From: a virus
Virus record (IMG/VR): IMGVR_UViG_3300032240_001718
Span: 1-32,943 of that record
Reading direction: 5' to 3' (one strand)
DNA length: 32,943 nucleotides
The notes beneath the pieces are model-generated. The model did no database searches. It saw only the letters and a program-made list of their open reading frames with translations, and had not been told where the DNA came from. This document shows, one piece after another, positions 23,619 through 30,169 of the stretch (its first letter is position 1; each line of letters opens with the position of its first letter). Position numbers and translations under genes: made by a program.

Positions 23619-25556
23619 ATGGCATACGGTGTAAAATACAGGTTGATATTTGATGATGTTCGTGGCATCAAAAAACGAATTGACATTTTAAAAAAAGATT
23701 ACAGCGGATCCATTTTACCAATGGTTTGCACAGGTGATCCGGTAAATATTGAATGGAAATCAGATGATGATATTTATGAACCATTAATCGGGTCATCATG
23801 TACAATCAATTTGATGGTGACTGATTCTATTTCATATGATTCATTTTTTGAATACGATGAACGCGAATATCAAGTAAAAGTTTATTTTGAATCAAATACA
23901 AATGTTTTTTCGCTGTATTGGATGGGATACATGACAAATGATATGTATTCAGAAGCCATGACAACAACACCATACACATTCAGCATAAAGGCCATTGATG
24001 GTTTAGGTACATTGAATGCATTTGATACATGGATGCCGGCAACAGATGTTTATGAAGCAACATTATGGGAATTCATTTGGCATAATTTATCATATTTGGA
24101 TTTAGGATTTGACATATGGATCAGCAACGACATTCGATTGTTTGATCAATCATCATGGAAAAATGTGTTTACAGGTGTAACGGTAAACAAATCAACATAT
24201 TTTCATAAATCATACATTATCGACAATGCAAAGGATGTAATCAAATCAATTTTAAAGGGATTTAATTGCCGTATATTTCAGGCATATGGCCGTTGGGTGA
24301 TTGTAAATTCATCATCATATGGAGATCAGCGGATCATTGAAGGTGTGCAGGCCGGAACATATACAGGATCCGGAATATTGACAGCCAAACAAGGATTTTT
24401 GAATGGTGGATCAGAAAATATTAAATTTTACATTTATAATTCATCAGGAACAGAAACAGGTAATTTAACTGATAATTTTATCCGTGTAGCACCTGATTAT
24501 TTTGCATTAGTTGGTAATGATTTAGTTCGCAAATTGGATCGACCGGTCAAAAAATATCAGGAAATCGTTGATATTTCACAAAAGAATATTGATTTAAATG
24601 AAAATGCATCATTTGAATTTGCATTGGTTGAAGGTTGGCAAATGCCATTTGGTGCAGGATCAATTGATAACAATCCATTTGCAGGAAGGCGCGCATTTGT
24701 GTTTAGTGAATACACACAAACATTGGAATCATATACACGAAAATTATATTCAGATAATGTTGTAAATGCTATTCAGGGAGAACAATATCAAATACTAATT
24801 TCTGTTAATTTAAATTCAGCATCAGGTGGCGCGAATGGTGCGCGATTGCCATGGTACATGCGCGTATTCCAATCAGGAAATTATTATTATTGGTCAGAAG
24901 TAAACAAAACATGGGGAACATCAGGATCAATTTTGTGGAATGAATTTAGATTGGATGCAAAAGGAGAATGGGAGGCATTAAAAGCCACAGCAGGTGCGTT
25001 GACTGTTAATGGAACCATGGAAATTGGTTTTGGTATTCCTTATATTGATGCATCAGGATCATTTGTTAATACACACATTGATAATTTTGCTGTTAGAAAT
25101 ATTGACAAAGAGCAAAATCAATATAATGAGGTTTTATTTATCAGGGAACAAACATCATCACAGATCACAACTGATGTAATGGAACATGAAGGTGTAAAAC
25201 AGGCGAACATTGGTGATGGTATATTTTGGGGGCAATTTAAGAATCAGCCGGCATTCAAGCGATGCAATGATACAACACCAAAAACAATTGAGCAGATTGT
25301 AACACAGCAAAGATTAAATGATTATCGATCATATTCAAAATCTTATGAAGGCACATTATATGGTAATTATGGGTATTTGGTAATGACATTACAGAATAAA
25401 ATTTATTTCAATTGGAATAATTTTCATGAATCTGATTCCTGTATTATTGATTCAATGAAATACAATGTCAAGGCCAATACATACGATGTTTTATGCCATG
25501 TTCCAAGCAATTACACGGATGTCGATTCAACATTCCGTGTTTCTTATCAGGAATAG
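23619..25556 (+). CDS. Distal tail / baseplate hub-type protein (645 aa)
   Basis: Directly after the tape measure gene, where distal tail and tail-associated proteins are found, lies a 645-residue protein. Its N-terminal third (YRLIFDDVRGIKKRIDILKKDYSG, then MVCTGDPVNIEWKSDDDIYEPLIGSS) resembles the tail tip proteins of Bacteroidota siphophages. The middle has ILKGFNCRIFQAYGRWVIVNSSSYG, similar to a hub fold, followed by a beta-sandwich-like region rich in aromatics that may bind carbohydrate. It probably forms the tip to which the fibres attach. The role is from position and overall pattern, not from a catalytic motif. Confidence 0.75.
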   Translation: MAYGVKYRLIFDDVRGIKKRIDILKKDYSGSILPMVCTGDPVNIEWKSDDDIYEPLIGSSCTINLMVTDSISYDSFFEYDEREYQVKVYFESNTNVFSLYWMGYMTNDMYSEAMTTTPYTFSIKAIDGLGTLNAFDTWMPATDVYEATLWEFIWHNLSYLDLGFDIWISNDIRLFDQSSWKNVFTGVTVNKSTYFHKSYIIDNAKDVIKSILKGFNCRIFQAYGRWVIVNSSSYGDQRIIEGVQAGTYTGSGILTAKQGFLNGGSENIKFYIYNSSGTETGNLTDNFIRVAPDYFALVGNDLVRKLDRPVKKYQEIVDISQKNIDLNENASFEFALVEGWQMPFGAGSIDNNPFAGRRAFVFSEYTQTLESYTRKLYSDNVVNAIQGEQYQILISVNLNSASGGANGARLPWYMRVFQSGNYYYWSEVNKTWGTSGSILWNEFRLDAKGEWEALKATAGALTVNGTMEIGFGIPYIDASGSFVNTHIDNFAVRNIDKEQNQYNEVLFIREQTSSQITTDVMEHEGVKQANIGDGIFWGQFKNQPAFKRCNDTTPKTIEQIVTQQRLNDYRSYSKSYEGTLYGNYGYLVMTLQNKIYFNWNNFHESDSCIIDSMKYNVKANTYDVLCHVPSNYTDVDSTFRVSYQE

Positions 25557-25636
25557 TTTTGTTTAGTTTAGGGTTAAAAGTTGTAAATGGTACGGCTATT
25601 GGCTGTATTGTTTATTGATTAGGTTTAATTGTGATG

Positions 25637-25675
25637 AATGGCCATTGACAATGTTGGTGGCCATTTTTGTTTTTT
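25637..25675 (+). terminator. Intrinsic terminator after the late tail genes
   Basis: An 8-bp perfect stem AATGGCCA (25637-25644) with TGGCCATT (25658-25665), possibly extended by G-U pairs, closes a 13-base loop and is followed by TTTGTTTTTTG. The preceding ~80 bases (25557-25636) hold no gene that I can see. Confidence 0.8.
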
Positions 25676-25691
25676 GCATTTATTATATGGC

Positions 25692-25699
25692 TAATTTTG
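25692..25699 (+). promoter_or_regulatory. Probable promoter for the metallophosphoesterase gene
   Basis: TAATTTTG matches TAnnTTTG; TTTG at 25666-25669 lies 22 bases upstream as -33 element. ATG 25721 follows 21 bases later. Confidence 0.55.
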
Positions 25700-25720
25700 G
25701 AAAACCAAAAAACCATTTTA

Positions 25721-26716
25721 ATGGCATCACCAAAAACAGAACAAATTCGTGAGCATTTCAATAGCACACAAATTGGCATCAAGGATTTCATAAATCTGAA
25801 TTTCAAAAATTACGATTATAAATCATACGGATCAATGAAAAAGGTAATGGTCGAAAATGGCATTACTGAAAAAAACAGACAACAATTGTTTATTGACAAA
25901 ACAATGTACAAACCGGTAAAAATCAATGAATTCAATTTGGATGAACTTGATGATTTTGGAATTCAGAAATCAATCGGATCAGAATATACATCAGCCAAAT
26001 TACCGGATCATATTAAAAAGGTCGGAATCATGTCAGACATACATTTCCCATTTCATGATATGGAAGCATTGATATGTGCAATCAAATATTTGAAGCAACA
26101 GGAAATTGATTGCCTATATTTAAACGGTGATATATTTGATTTTTATTCAATCAGCCGGCATGAAAAGGATAAGGATTTGCGCGATTTTCCGCGTGAAGTT
26201 GAAATGTGCCGTGATTTTGTTCGCAAGTTGCGTGATATATTTGGCCGGATCCCTATTTACTACAAATTAGGAAATCATGAGGATCGCTATGCGCGATCAT
26301 TACAAATGCAGGCGGAAGAATTCGCACAGATCCATGATTTACAATTTGAAATATTTTTCCATTTGGACAAAGTTGAATTTGAAATCATTGATTCATGGCG
26401 CGGTATGGAAATGGGTGATTTATTGGTTTTACATGGACATGAATTATATGGTGGTGGTGGTGTTAATCCAAGCCAAAATTTATTCAATAAAACCATTTGC
26501 AACACATTGATTGGCCATGTGCATAAAACATCAGCAACAATCAAAAAAACAGGATTCAAACAATTTATTCACACATACAGCACAGGTTGTTTGACAGCAT
26601 TATCACCAAAGTATATGCCGTTTAGCCAACACAATCATGGATTCGCAATTGCGGAAATAAACGATGGAAAAACAAAGGTTTCCAACATCATGATCAAGAA
26701 TGGAAAAATAATGTAA
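25721..26716 (+). CDS. Calcineurin-like metallophosphoesterase
   Basis: The frame opens at 25667, but that start lies inside the terminator region and before the promoter box, so ATG 25721 (331 aa) is chosen. All metal-binding motifs of the family are present: D106 and H108 in MSDIHFP, D137 in LNGDIFDF, N185-H186 in LGNHED, H238/H240 in LVLHGHE and H266/H268 in LIGHVH. Residues 1-60 form a helical, basic extension that may contact DNA. The protein could be a phage nuclease or nucleotide phosphatase; the substrate cannot be read from sequence. The gene is an isolated unit with promoter and terminator between late and early genes. Confidence 0.92.
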   Translation: MASPKTEQIREHFNSTQIGIKDFINLNFKNYDYKSYGSMKKVMVENGITEKNRQQLFIDKTMYKPVKINEFNLDELDDFGIQKSIGSEYTSAKLPDHIKKVGIMSDIHFPFHDMEALICAIKYLKQQEIDCLYLNGDIFDFYSISRHEKDKDLRDFPREVEMCRDFVRKLRDIFGRIPIYYKLGNHEDRYARSLQMQAEEFAQIHDLQFEIFFHLDKVEFEIIDSWRGMEMGDLLVLHGHELYGGGGVNPSQNLFNKTICNTLIGHVHKTSATIKKTGFKQFIHTYSTGCLTALSPKYMPFSQHNHGFAIAEINDGKTKVSNIMIKNGKIM

Positions 26717-26744
26717 ATTTGTATGTGTTTAATTGGTTTACGAA

Positions 26745-26775
26745 AACAGGCATCCGAATTGGGTGCCTTTTTTTA
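26745..26775 (+). terminator. Intrinsic terminator after metallophosphoesterase
   Basis: GGCATCC (26749-26755) pairs with GGGTGCC (26761-26767, one G-U) around GAATT, followed by TTTTTTTATTTT. A strong canonical terminator. Confidence 0.87.
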
Positions 26776-26850
26776 TTTTGAAATATTTTTTAAAATATTT
26801 TAAAAATGTTTAGGATATATCATTTCAATCCATTTACTTTACAGCATGTT

Positions 26851-26860
26851 AAACAATTAA
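26851..26860 (+). promoter_or_regulatory. Shared leader element AAACAATTAA, copy 1
   Basis: The same ten bases occur in the leaders at 27190-27199 and 31634-31643, always shortly before an ATG (here 26881). It may be an early-gene leader or operator site; function unproven. The rest of 26776-26880 is A+T-rich and holds no gene I can see. Confidence 0.4.
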
Positions 26861-26880
26861 TCATTTAAACACATAAAAAA

Positions 26881-27099
26881 ATGCCATATTTTCAAATTGA
26901 ATTTCTTGCAGATGGTGATTATAATTCAACAAATGTTATTTCATCAGTTATTTTTGAATGTAAATCAATAACAACAGCAGTTAAAATGATTTATGATTTT
27001 TTCCCTGAAAATTTTCATTCATTTAAATTATACAATTATGGTAAATGCAGGGTATTTCTTTCAAAAGAAATATATTTAAAAAATCGCAATTTAAAATAA
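26881..27099 (+). CDS. Hypothetical protein, 72 aa (first gene of early region)
   Basis: The 72-residue soluble protein (MPYFQIEFLADGDYNS...) has an alpha/beta look, with strands in the first 25 residues, a helix TAVKMIYDFFPENF, and a basic C terminus. It has its own leader with the shared AAACAATTAA element and is followed by a hairpin at 27106, so it is expressed as a single unit. Codon use is slightly more A+T-rich than in the late genes. Small, separately transcribed early proteins often act on the host, but no function can be assigned. Confidence 0.7.
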   Translation: MPYFQIEFLADGDYNSTNVISSVIFECKSITTAVKMIYDFFPENFHSFKLYNYGKCRVFLSKEIYLKNRNLK

Positions 27100-27105
27100 A
27101 AAATC

Positions 27106-27132
27106 ATGGCCGGTGAAATTCCGGCCTTATTA
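27106..27132 (+). terminator. Probable terminator, GC-rich hairpin
   Basis: GGCCGG (27108-27113) pairs with CCGGCC (27121-27126) around TGAAATT, followed by TTATT. The T-tract is poor, so termination may be partial. Confidence 0.58.
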
Positions 27133-27149
27133 AAAAATATTAGTATTGT

Positions 27150-27199
27150 TTTGCATTTTTTAGAATTACAGGTACATTTATAAAACTTTAAACAATTAA
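27150..27199 (+). promoter_or_regulatory. Probable early promoter with shared leader element, copy 2
   Basis: TTTG at 27150-27153 and TACATTTA at 27173-27180 (one mismatch to TAnnTTTG) are separated by 19 bases, the expected Bacteroidota spacing. AAACAATTAA at 27190-27199 lies just before ATG 27204. It would drive the annealing-protein operon. Confidence 0.55.
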
Positions 27200-27203
27200 G
27201 CAC

Positions 27204-27329
27204 ATGAAAAATTTCTTTAAACTAATGATCGGTGAAGATTTCACAACAGCCGACATCATTCCGGCAATCAAAGCATTTGGTGCGTTGATGCTATTATTAA
27301 CAATCATTTCAATTATAGAAAAATTATGA
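27204..27329 (+). CDS. Small membrane protein, 41 aa
   Basis: A 41-residue frame starts five bases after the shared leader element and ends in an ATGA overlap with the next gene. After a polar head (MKNFFKLMIGEDFTTADIIPAI) comes one transmembrane helix (about residues 24-38, FGALMLLLTIISIIE). Promoter upstream and coupling downstream support it as the first gene of the early operon. Function unknown. Confidence 0.6.
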   Translation: MKNFFKLMIGEDFTTADIIPAIKAFGALMLLLTIISIIEKL

Positions 27330-27532
27330 GAATAGGGAAAATGGAAGTTTATCAGCAAATCGCGGATGAATTGAATCGCAAAAATATTTTGCCACCAACA
27401 GCACGATTATGGAAGGGCCACAATGTACAATCATTTGTTTCGCGCCGTTGTCAGGATCCAATCGTAAAATCAGTAATTAACCAATTTTTCATACAAGCCA
27501 ATCAAACCAATGACACAATTAGCAAAGATTGA
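27326..27532 (+). CDS. Hypothetical protein, 68 aa
   Basis: The 68-residue basic protein (MRIGKMEVYQQIADELNRKNILPPTARLWKGHNVQSFVSRR) looks like a small helix-turn-helix or recombinase-like N-terminal fragment: QIADELN.....P.....W....V. is the pattern seen in resolvase 'recombinase' domains. No catalytic region is present. It starts in an ATGA overlap and overlaps the Bet gene by 23 bases. A DNA-binding role in the early operon is plausible but unproven. Confidence 0.7.
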   Translation: MRIGKMEVYQQIADELNRKNILPPTARLWKGHNVQSFVSRRCQDPIVKSVINQFFIQANQTNDTISKD

Positions 27533-28253
27533 ATTTAGCGATGATCAGGTCAAATTGATCAAATCACAGATCGCACCAAAAGCCACAGCCGATGAATTGA
27601 AATTATTCATGTATCAGGCACAACGCACAGGTTTGGATCCGTTAACGCGCCAAATCTATTGCATCCACAGAAATCAACGCAATCAGGATGGATCTTATTC
27701 AGCAAAAATGACAATTCAAACATCCATTGATGGATTCCGTGTGATTGCAGAAAGATCAGGCGATTACGCAGGCCAATCGGAACCTGATTTTGTTTATGAA
27801 GGTGACAAATTGAAATGCTGTAAAATTGCCGTTTTTCGTTTCCGTGGTGATGTTCGGTATCAGGCATCAGTTGGTGTTGCATATTGGGCAGAATACAGCC
27901 AAAATTCAGGGTTATGGACAAAGATGCCACATACCATGTTATCGAAGGTTGCGGAGGCATTAGCATTGCGCAAAGCATATCCACAGGATTTATCCGGATT
28001 GTACACATCAGATGAAATGGCACAGGCAGATGTGGTTGAAATTAAGCCGGAACCAAAAACACAGCCAAAGCCAATCGAAATTTCATCATTGGATGCACAG
28101 GATTATAAGGATTTGGAATATGTCCTGTTGCAATGCAAAGACATTGAATCAATTAAGGAAGTTTGGGAATCATGCCCGGAAGAATATCAGAAGGACACAA
28201 AGGTTCGCCAATTAGTTAATAAGTACAAACAATCAATTAAACCTAATTTATAA
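27510..28253 (+). CDS. bet: Single-strand annealing protein, Bet/RecT family
   Basis: The 247-residue protein aligns with the lambda Bet/RecT superfamily. Visible are the core GLDPLTRQIYCI at 41-52, the TSIDGFRVIAERSGDYAGQ segment at 71-89, CKIAVFRFRGDVRYQASV, AYWAEYSQNSGLWTKMP and the very characteristic MLSKVAEALALRKAYPQDLSGLYTSDEM at 143-170. It would anneal complementary single strands during recombination-dependent replication. Residues 173-247 are a helical tail that may bind the SSB-like protein encoded downstream. No partner exonuclease of the lambda Exo/YqaJ type is seen nearby. Its stop overlaps the next start (TAATG). Confidence 0.95.
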   Translation: MTQLAKIEFSDDQVKLIKSQIAPKATADELKLFMYQAQRTGLDPLTRQIYCIHRNQRNQDGSYSAKMTIQTSIDGFRVIAERSGDYAGQSEPDFVYEGDKLKCCKIAVFRFRGDVRYQASVGVAYWAEYSQNSGLWTKMPHTMLSKVAEALALRKAYPQDLSGLYTSDEMAQADVVEIKPEPKTQPKPIEISSLDAQDYKDLEYVLLQCKDIESIKEVWESCPEEYQKDTKVRQLVNKYKQSIKPNL

Positions 28254-28720
28254 TGACACAAGAATTAGTATTTCCAACAGGTGATCAGATCATCCTAATG
28301 GACAAATCAGAAATCGCGTACAGGGCAAAAACTTTTGCCGAATCAATGGAAGGTATGGCCGGCCTGAAATCAGCCGCTGCAATTGCAAAATTTCAATTGA
28401 TGTTGGGTGAACTTGAAAAGAATTTCAAAGAAACCACATTGAATGAGATCCGCCAACATCAAGGATCAAAGGTTTCAGCATTTGGAATCGAATTTTCAGA
28501 AATGGAATCAGGTGTGAAATATGATTATTCATCCAATGTAATTTGGAATGACATTCAGGATCGAATTGATCACCTGAAAGCACAGCAAAAAGACATTGAG
28601 GCATTCTGTAAAGCATTGAAGGCACCAACAGTCACCGTTGATCCGGAAACAGGCGAATCACATGAATGGTTTCCGCCATCAAAATCAAGTACAACAACAA
28701 TCAAAAAAACAATAAAATAA
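28253..28720 (+). CDS. Hypothetical recombination-operon protein, 155 aa
   Basis: The gene sits between the annealing protein and the SSB-like gene, and is coupled to the former by a TAATG overlap. The 155-residue protein has a helical middle, including GLKSAAAIAKFQLMLGELEKNFKETTLNEI, then VKYDYSSNVIWNDIQDRIDHLKAQQKDIEAF (coiled-coil-like) and a Ser/Thr/Lys-rich tail. Small proteins in this position often assist annealing or nuclease control (Gam- or Gp157-like), but I see no specific motif, so no function is assigned. Confidence 0.8.
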   Translation: MTQELVFPTGDQIILMDKSEIAYRAKTFAESMEGMAGLKSAAAIAKFQLMLGELEKNFKETTLNEIRQHQGSKVSAFGIEFSEMESGVKYDYSSNVIWNDIQDRIDHLKAQQKDIEAFCKALKAPTVTVDPETGESHEWFPPSKSSTTTIKKTIK

Positions 28721-28722
28721 TC

Positions 28723-29055
28723 ATGGGACAATTAGTAAATATTTCAGTTAAATTTTCAGCGGTTGATCAATCGCGTTTAACCACAGATAAAAATGGAAAT
28801 CAATGGTTGAATTTATCAGGATGGATTAATGATGAAATAGATCAATATGGATCATTTGGTTTCGTTACACAATCGCCAACAAAAGAAGAACGCGAAGCAA
28901 AAGCAAAGTTGCCCATTTTAGGCAATTTTAAATTGCCAATGGCAAAAGGTACACCTGCGAATAATATCGTTCAAACAGCGCCAAATAAACCGGCAAATTT
29001 CGAATCACATGTTTTGATTCCTGAATCGGATGCAGGCGATGATTTACCATTTTAA
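28723..29055 (+). CDS. SSB-like single-stranded DNA-binding protein
   Basis: ATG 28723, two bases after the previous stop, is the natural start; the longer frame from 28666 lies inside the upstream gene. The 110-residue protein starts MGQLVNISVKFSAVDQSRL with predicted beta strands (NQWLNLSGWIND...GSFGFVTQSP) compatible with an OB fold. It ends in ESDAGDDLPF, the acidic tip that bacterial SSB proteins use to recruit partners (DDDIPF in E. coli). Position next to a Bet protein fits. The core is too diverged to recognise with certainty, so the call leans on the C-terminal tip and context. Confidence 0.72.
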   Translation: MGQLVNISVKFSAVDQSRLTTDKNGNQWLNLSGWINDEIDQYGSFGFVTQSPTKEEREAKAKLPILGNFKLPMAKGTPANNIVQTAPNKPANFESHVLIPESDAGDDLPF

Positions 29056-29066
29056 ATTTTAAAATC

Positions 29067-29342
29067 ATGGCAATGCGAAAAATCGTTGGTCAATACACCA
29101 CAAAAAATGGCGAATTACGCGCCATTTATTCGACAAAAGAATCAGTTTTAAAGCACCGTGATATTGAGATCGGTGCTATTTATGAAATCGCGTACAAATT
29201 AGGTAATGGGGATTCATATTTAAAATCAGAATTGATTCAGCACACGGATGATTTCAGAACATTATTTTTCAGACATCCGGATCCATCACGAAAATTGATT
29301 GGAATTCCATTGATGAACATCATTAAATATGTAAAGAAATGA
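29067..29342 (+). CDS. Hypothetical protein, 91 aa
   Basis: The 91-residue soluble protein (MAMRKIVGQYTTKNGELRAIYST...) appears beta-rich in its first half (IEIGAIYEIAYKLGNGDSYLKSELI) with a basic C terminus (NIIKYVKK). It follows the SSB-like gene after 11 bases and its stop overlaps an ATG at 29339 (ATGA). No family recognised. It is part of the early replication/recombination operon. Confidence 0.72.
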   Translation: MAMRKIVGQYTTKNGELRAIYSTKESVLKHRDIEIGAIYEIAYKLGNGDSYLKSELIQHTDDFRTLFFRHPDPSRKLIGIPLMNIIKYVKK

Positions 29343-29515
29343 GAACAAACGAATTAGGATACACATACAATCAGGCGATGAATACAATCGCACATAACTT
29401 AAAATTAAACTACATCAAATTATACGGCCATGGATCAACAACGAATGATCGAAGAAAGCCACAACAAAATGCGAATCGCATCAATCGTGGTTATGTTAAA
29501 ATGCGCAATTATTGA
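29339..29515 (+). CDS. Possible small protein, 58 aa, overlapping the next gene
   Basis: This frame begins at an ATGA overlap with the gene before it, the usual coupling in this phage, and runs to TGA 29513-29515. The product (MRTNELGYTYNQAMNTIAHNLKLNYIKLYG...) is basic and ends RNRGYVKMRNY. The last 86 bases overlap the frame at 29430 in another phase. Either both are made, or this one ends in sequence evolved for its neighbour. Without it, 29343-29429 would be an untranslated gap, rare in this genome. Confidence 0.45.
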   Translation: MRTNELGYTYNQAMNTIAHNLKLNYIKLYGHGSTTNDRRKPQQNANRINRGYVKMRNY

Positions 29516-29627
29516 TGGCAGGATGCCACATGATTGGGATGGATCCACAGATACGGATCTGATTGAATACCTAAATGAACATTATACAGTCACACCAAAA
29601 TCGATCAATGATCATATAGGGATATGA
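29430..29627 (+). CDS. Hypothetical protein, 65 aa
   Basis: The 65-residue protein starts MDQQRMIEESHNKMRIASIVVMLKCA and continues PHDWDGSTDTDLIEYLNEHYTVTPKSIND, an acidic, mixed alpha/beta small protein with codon use like its neighbours. Its stop overlaps the next ATG at 29624 (ATGA), so it is probably real, although its first half is shared with another frame. Function unknown. Confidence 0.62.
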   Translation: MDQQRMIEESHNKMRIASIVVMLKCAIIDGRMPHDWDGSTDTDLIEYLNEHYTVTPKSINDHIGI

Positions 29628-29779
29628 AAGCAATTTTGAAGTTTTTTAAAACGCTAATTATTTACATCATTGTGCGAATTTTATTATTTCTTTTTATGGT
29701 GTTTTATACATGCGGTTTAGTCATTTACGTTTTAATATTTAAACCAATTATTTATCTTTTAAAATTATTGAAATTATGA
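29624..29779 (+). CDS. Small membrane protein, 51 aa
   Basis: A 51-residue, highly hydrophobic peptide with basic head MKAILKFFK and two closely spaced membrane helices (about residues 10-28 and 30-48), ending YLLKLLKL. It is coupled by ATGA overlaps at both ends. It might insert in the host inner membrane and alter it early in infection; a holin-like role is less likely away from the lysis genes. Function unknown. Confidence 0.6.
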   Translation: MKAILKFFKTLIIYIIVRILLFLFMVFYTCGLVIYVLIFKPIIYLLKLLKL

Positions 29780-30051
29780 AAACATTTCAGCAATACGATC
29801 AGGAAAACAAGCACATTTATGAATTGTACAAAGCAATCGCAATCAATTTGGCCAAAGAAGGTCGCAAGCATTTAGGATCACAATACATTTTTGAACAAAT
29901 CCGATATGATTATCGATTTAAATCAGTAAATGATCCATTTAAAGTCAACAACAATTTTGCGCCACATTATTCACGCAAATTTGTTTTAGAGCATCCGCAG
30001 TACGGATACCTTTTTAAATTCAAACAATTAAAAGGTGTATTAGCAATTTAA
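29776..30051 (+). CDS. Conserved hypothetical phage protein, 91 aa
   Basis: The 91-residue protein has a pattern I recognise as widespread in phage and bacterial genomes: Y..I...A....R.......YIFEQIRYDYRF, then DPFKVNNNFAPHYSRKFVLEHPQYG.LF (the [YF]K.NNN..P.Y.R.....P motif). These are always annotated as hypothetical. It ends the run of coupled genes and is followed by the structured RNA region. Its conservation suggests a housekeeping phage function, but I do not know it. Confidence 0.78.
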   Translation: MKTFQQYDQENKHIYELYKAIAINLAKEGRKHLGSQYIFEQIRYDYRFKSVNDPFKVNNNFAPHYSRKFVLEHPQYGYLFKFKQLKGVLAI

Positions 30052-30055
30052 TTAT

Positions 30056-30063
30056 TACATTTG
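30056..30063 (+). promoter_or_regulatory. Probable promoter of the structured RNA
   Basis: TACATTTG matches TAnnTTTG and lies 12 bases before the first stem of the RNA element, so transcription would begin just ahead of it. The -33 region is weak (no clear TTTG). Confidence 0.52.
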
Positions 30064-30161
30064 TGAATAATTAGCGGAAAGGGTAGGAGTTTTCCGGTGA
30101 TTAATGAGGGTTAAAAACCACAATGCCTGTTTCCACTCCTACGGATTCAGGCATTTTTTTT
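30064..30161 (+). ncRNA. Structured RNA: two hairpins with complementary loops (kissing) ending in a terminator
   Basis: Hairpin 1 pairs CGGAAA (30075-30080) with TTTCCG (30091-30096) and exposes the loop GGGTAGGAGT. Hairpin 2 pairs AATGCCTG (30122-30129) with CAGGCATT (30148-30155), with an inner TCC/GGA stem that exposes exactly ACTCCTAC (30135-30142). That loop is perfectly complementary to GTAGGAGT (30083-30090) in loop 1 over 8 bp, so a kissing-loop or pseudoknot fold is strongly suggested. Between them GGTTAAAAACC may form a small stem. No long protein frame covers the region. A TAnnTTTG box lies just upstream and a T-run follows hairpin 2, so the product is either a ~90-base small RNA or a leader that attenuates the replication gene at 30170. 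It matches no RNA family I know. Confidence 0.72.
30122..30161 (+). terminator. Intrinsic terminator formed by hairpin 2 of the structured RNA
   Basis: An 8-bp perfect outer stem plus a 3-bp inner stem is followed by eight T. It lies only nine bases before the replication gene, so read-through or anti-termination would be needed to express that gene from the upstream promoter. Confidence 0.85.
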
Positions 30162-30169
30162 AAAAAAAT

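Noticed and set aside
25645-25650. TTGACA as an E. coli-type -35 element
   Set aside because: It lies in the loop of a terminator hairpin, has no matching TATAAT at 17 bases, and other signals point to Bacteroidota-type promoters.
25667-25720. N-terminal hydrophobic extension of the metallophosphoesterase
   Set aside because: It is encoded by the terminator tail and promoter region; it would look like a signal anchor but is most likely not translated.
26714-26721. TAAATTTG box at the end of the metallophosphoesterase gene
   Set aside because: It overlaps the stop codon and is followed within 30 bases by a strong terminator, so it would not drive a gene.
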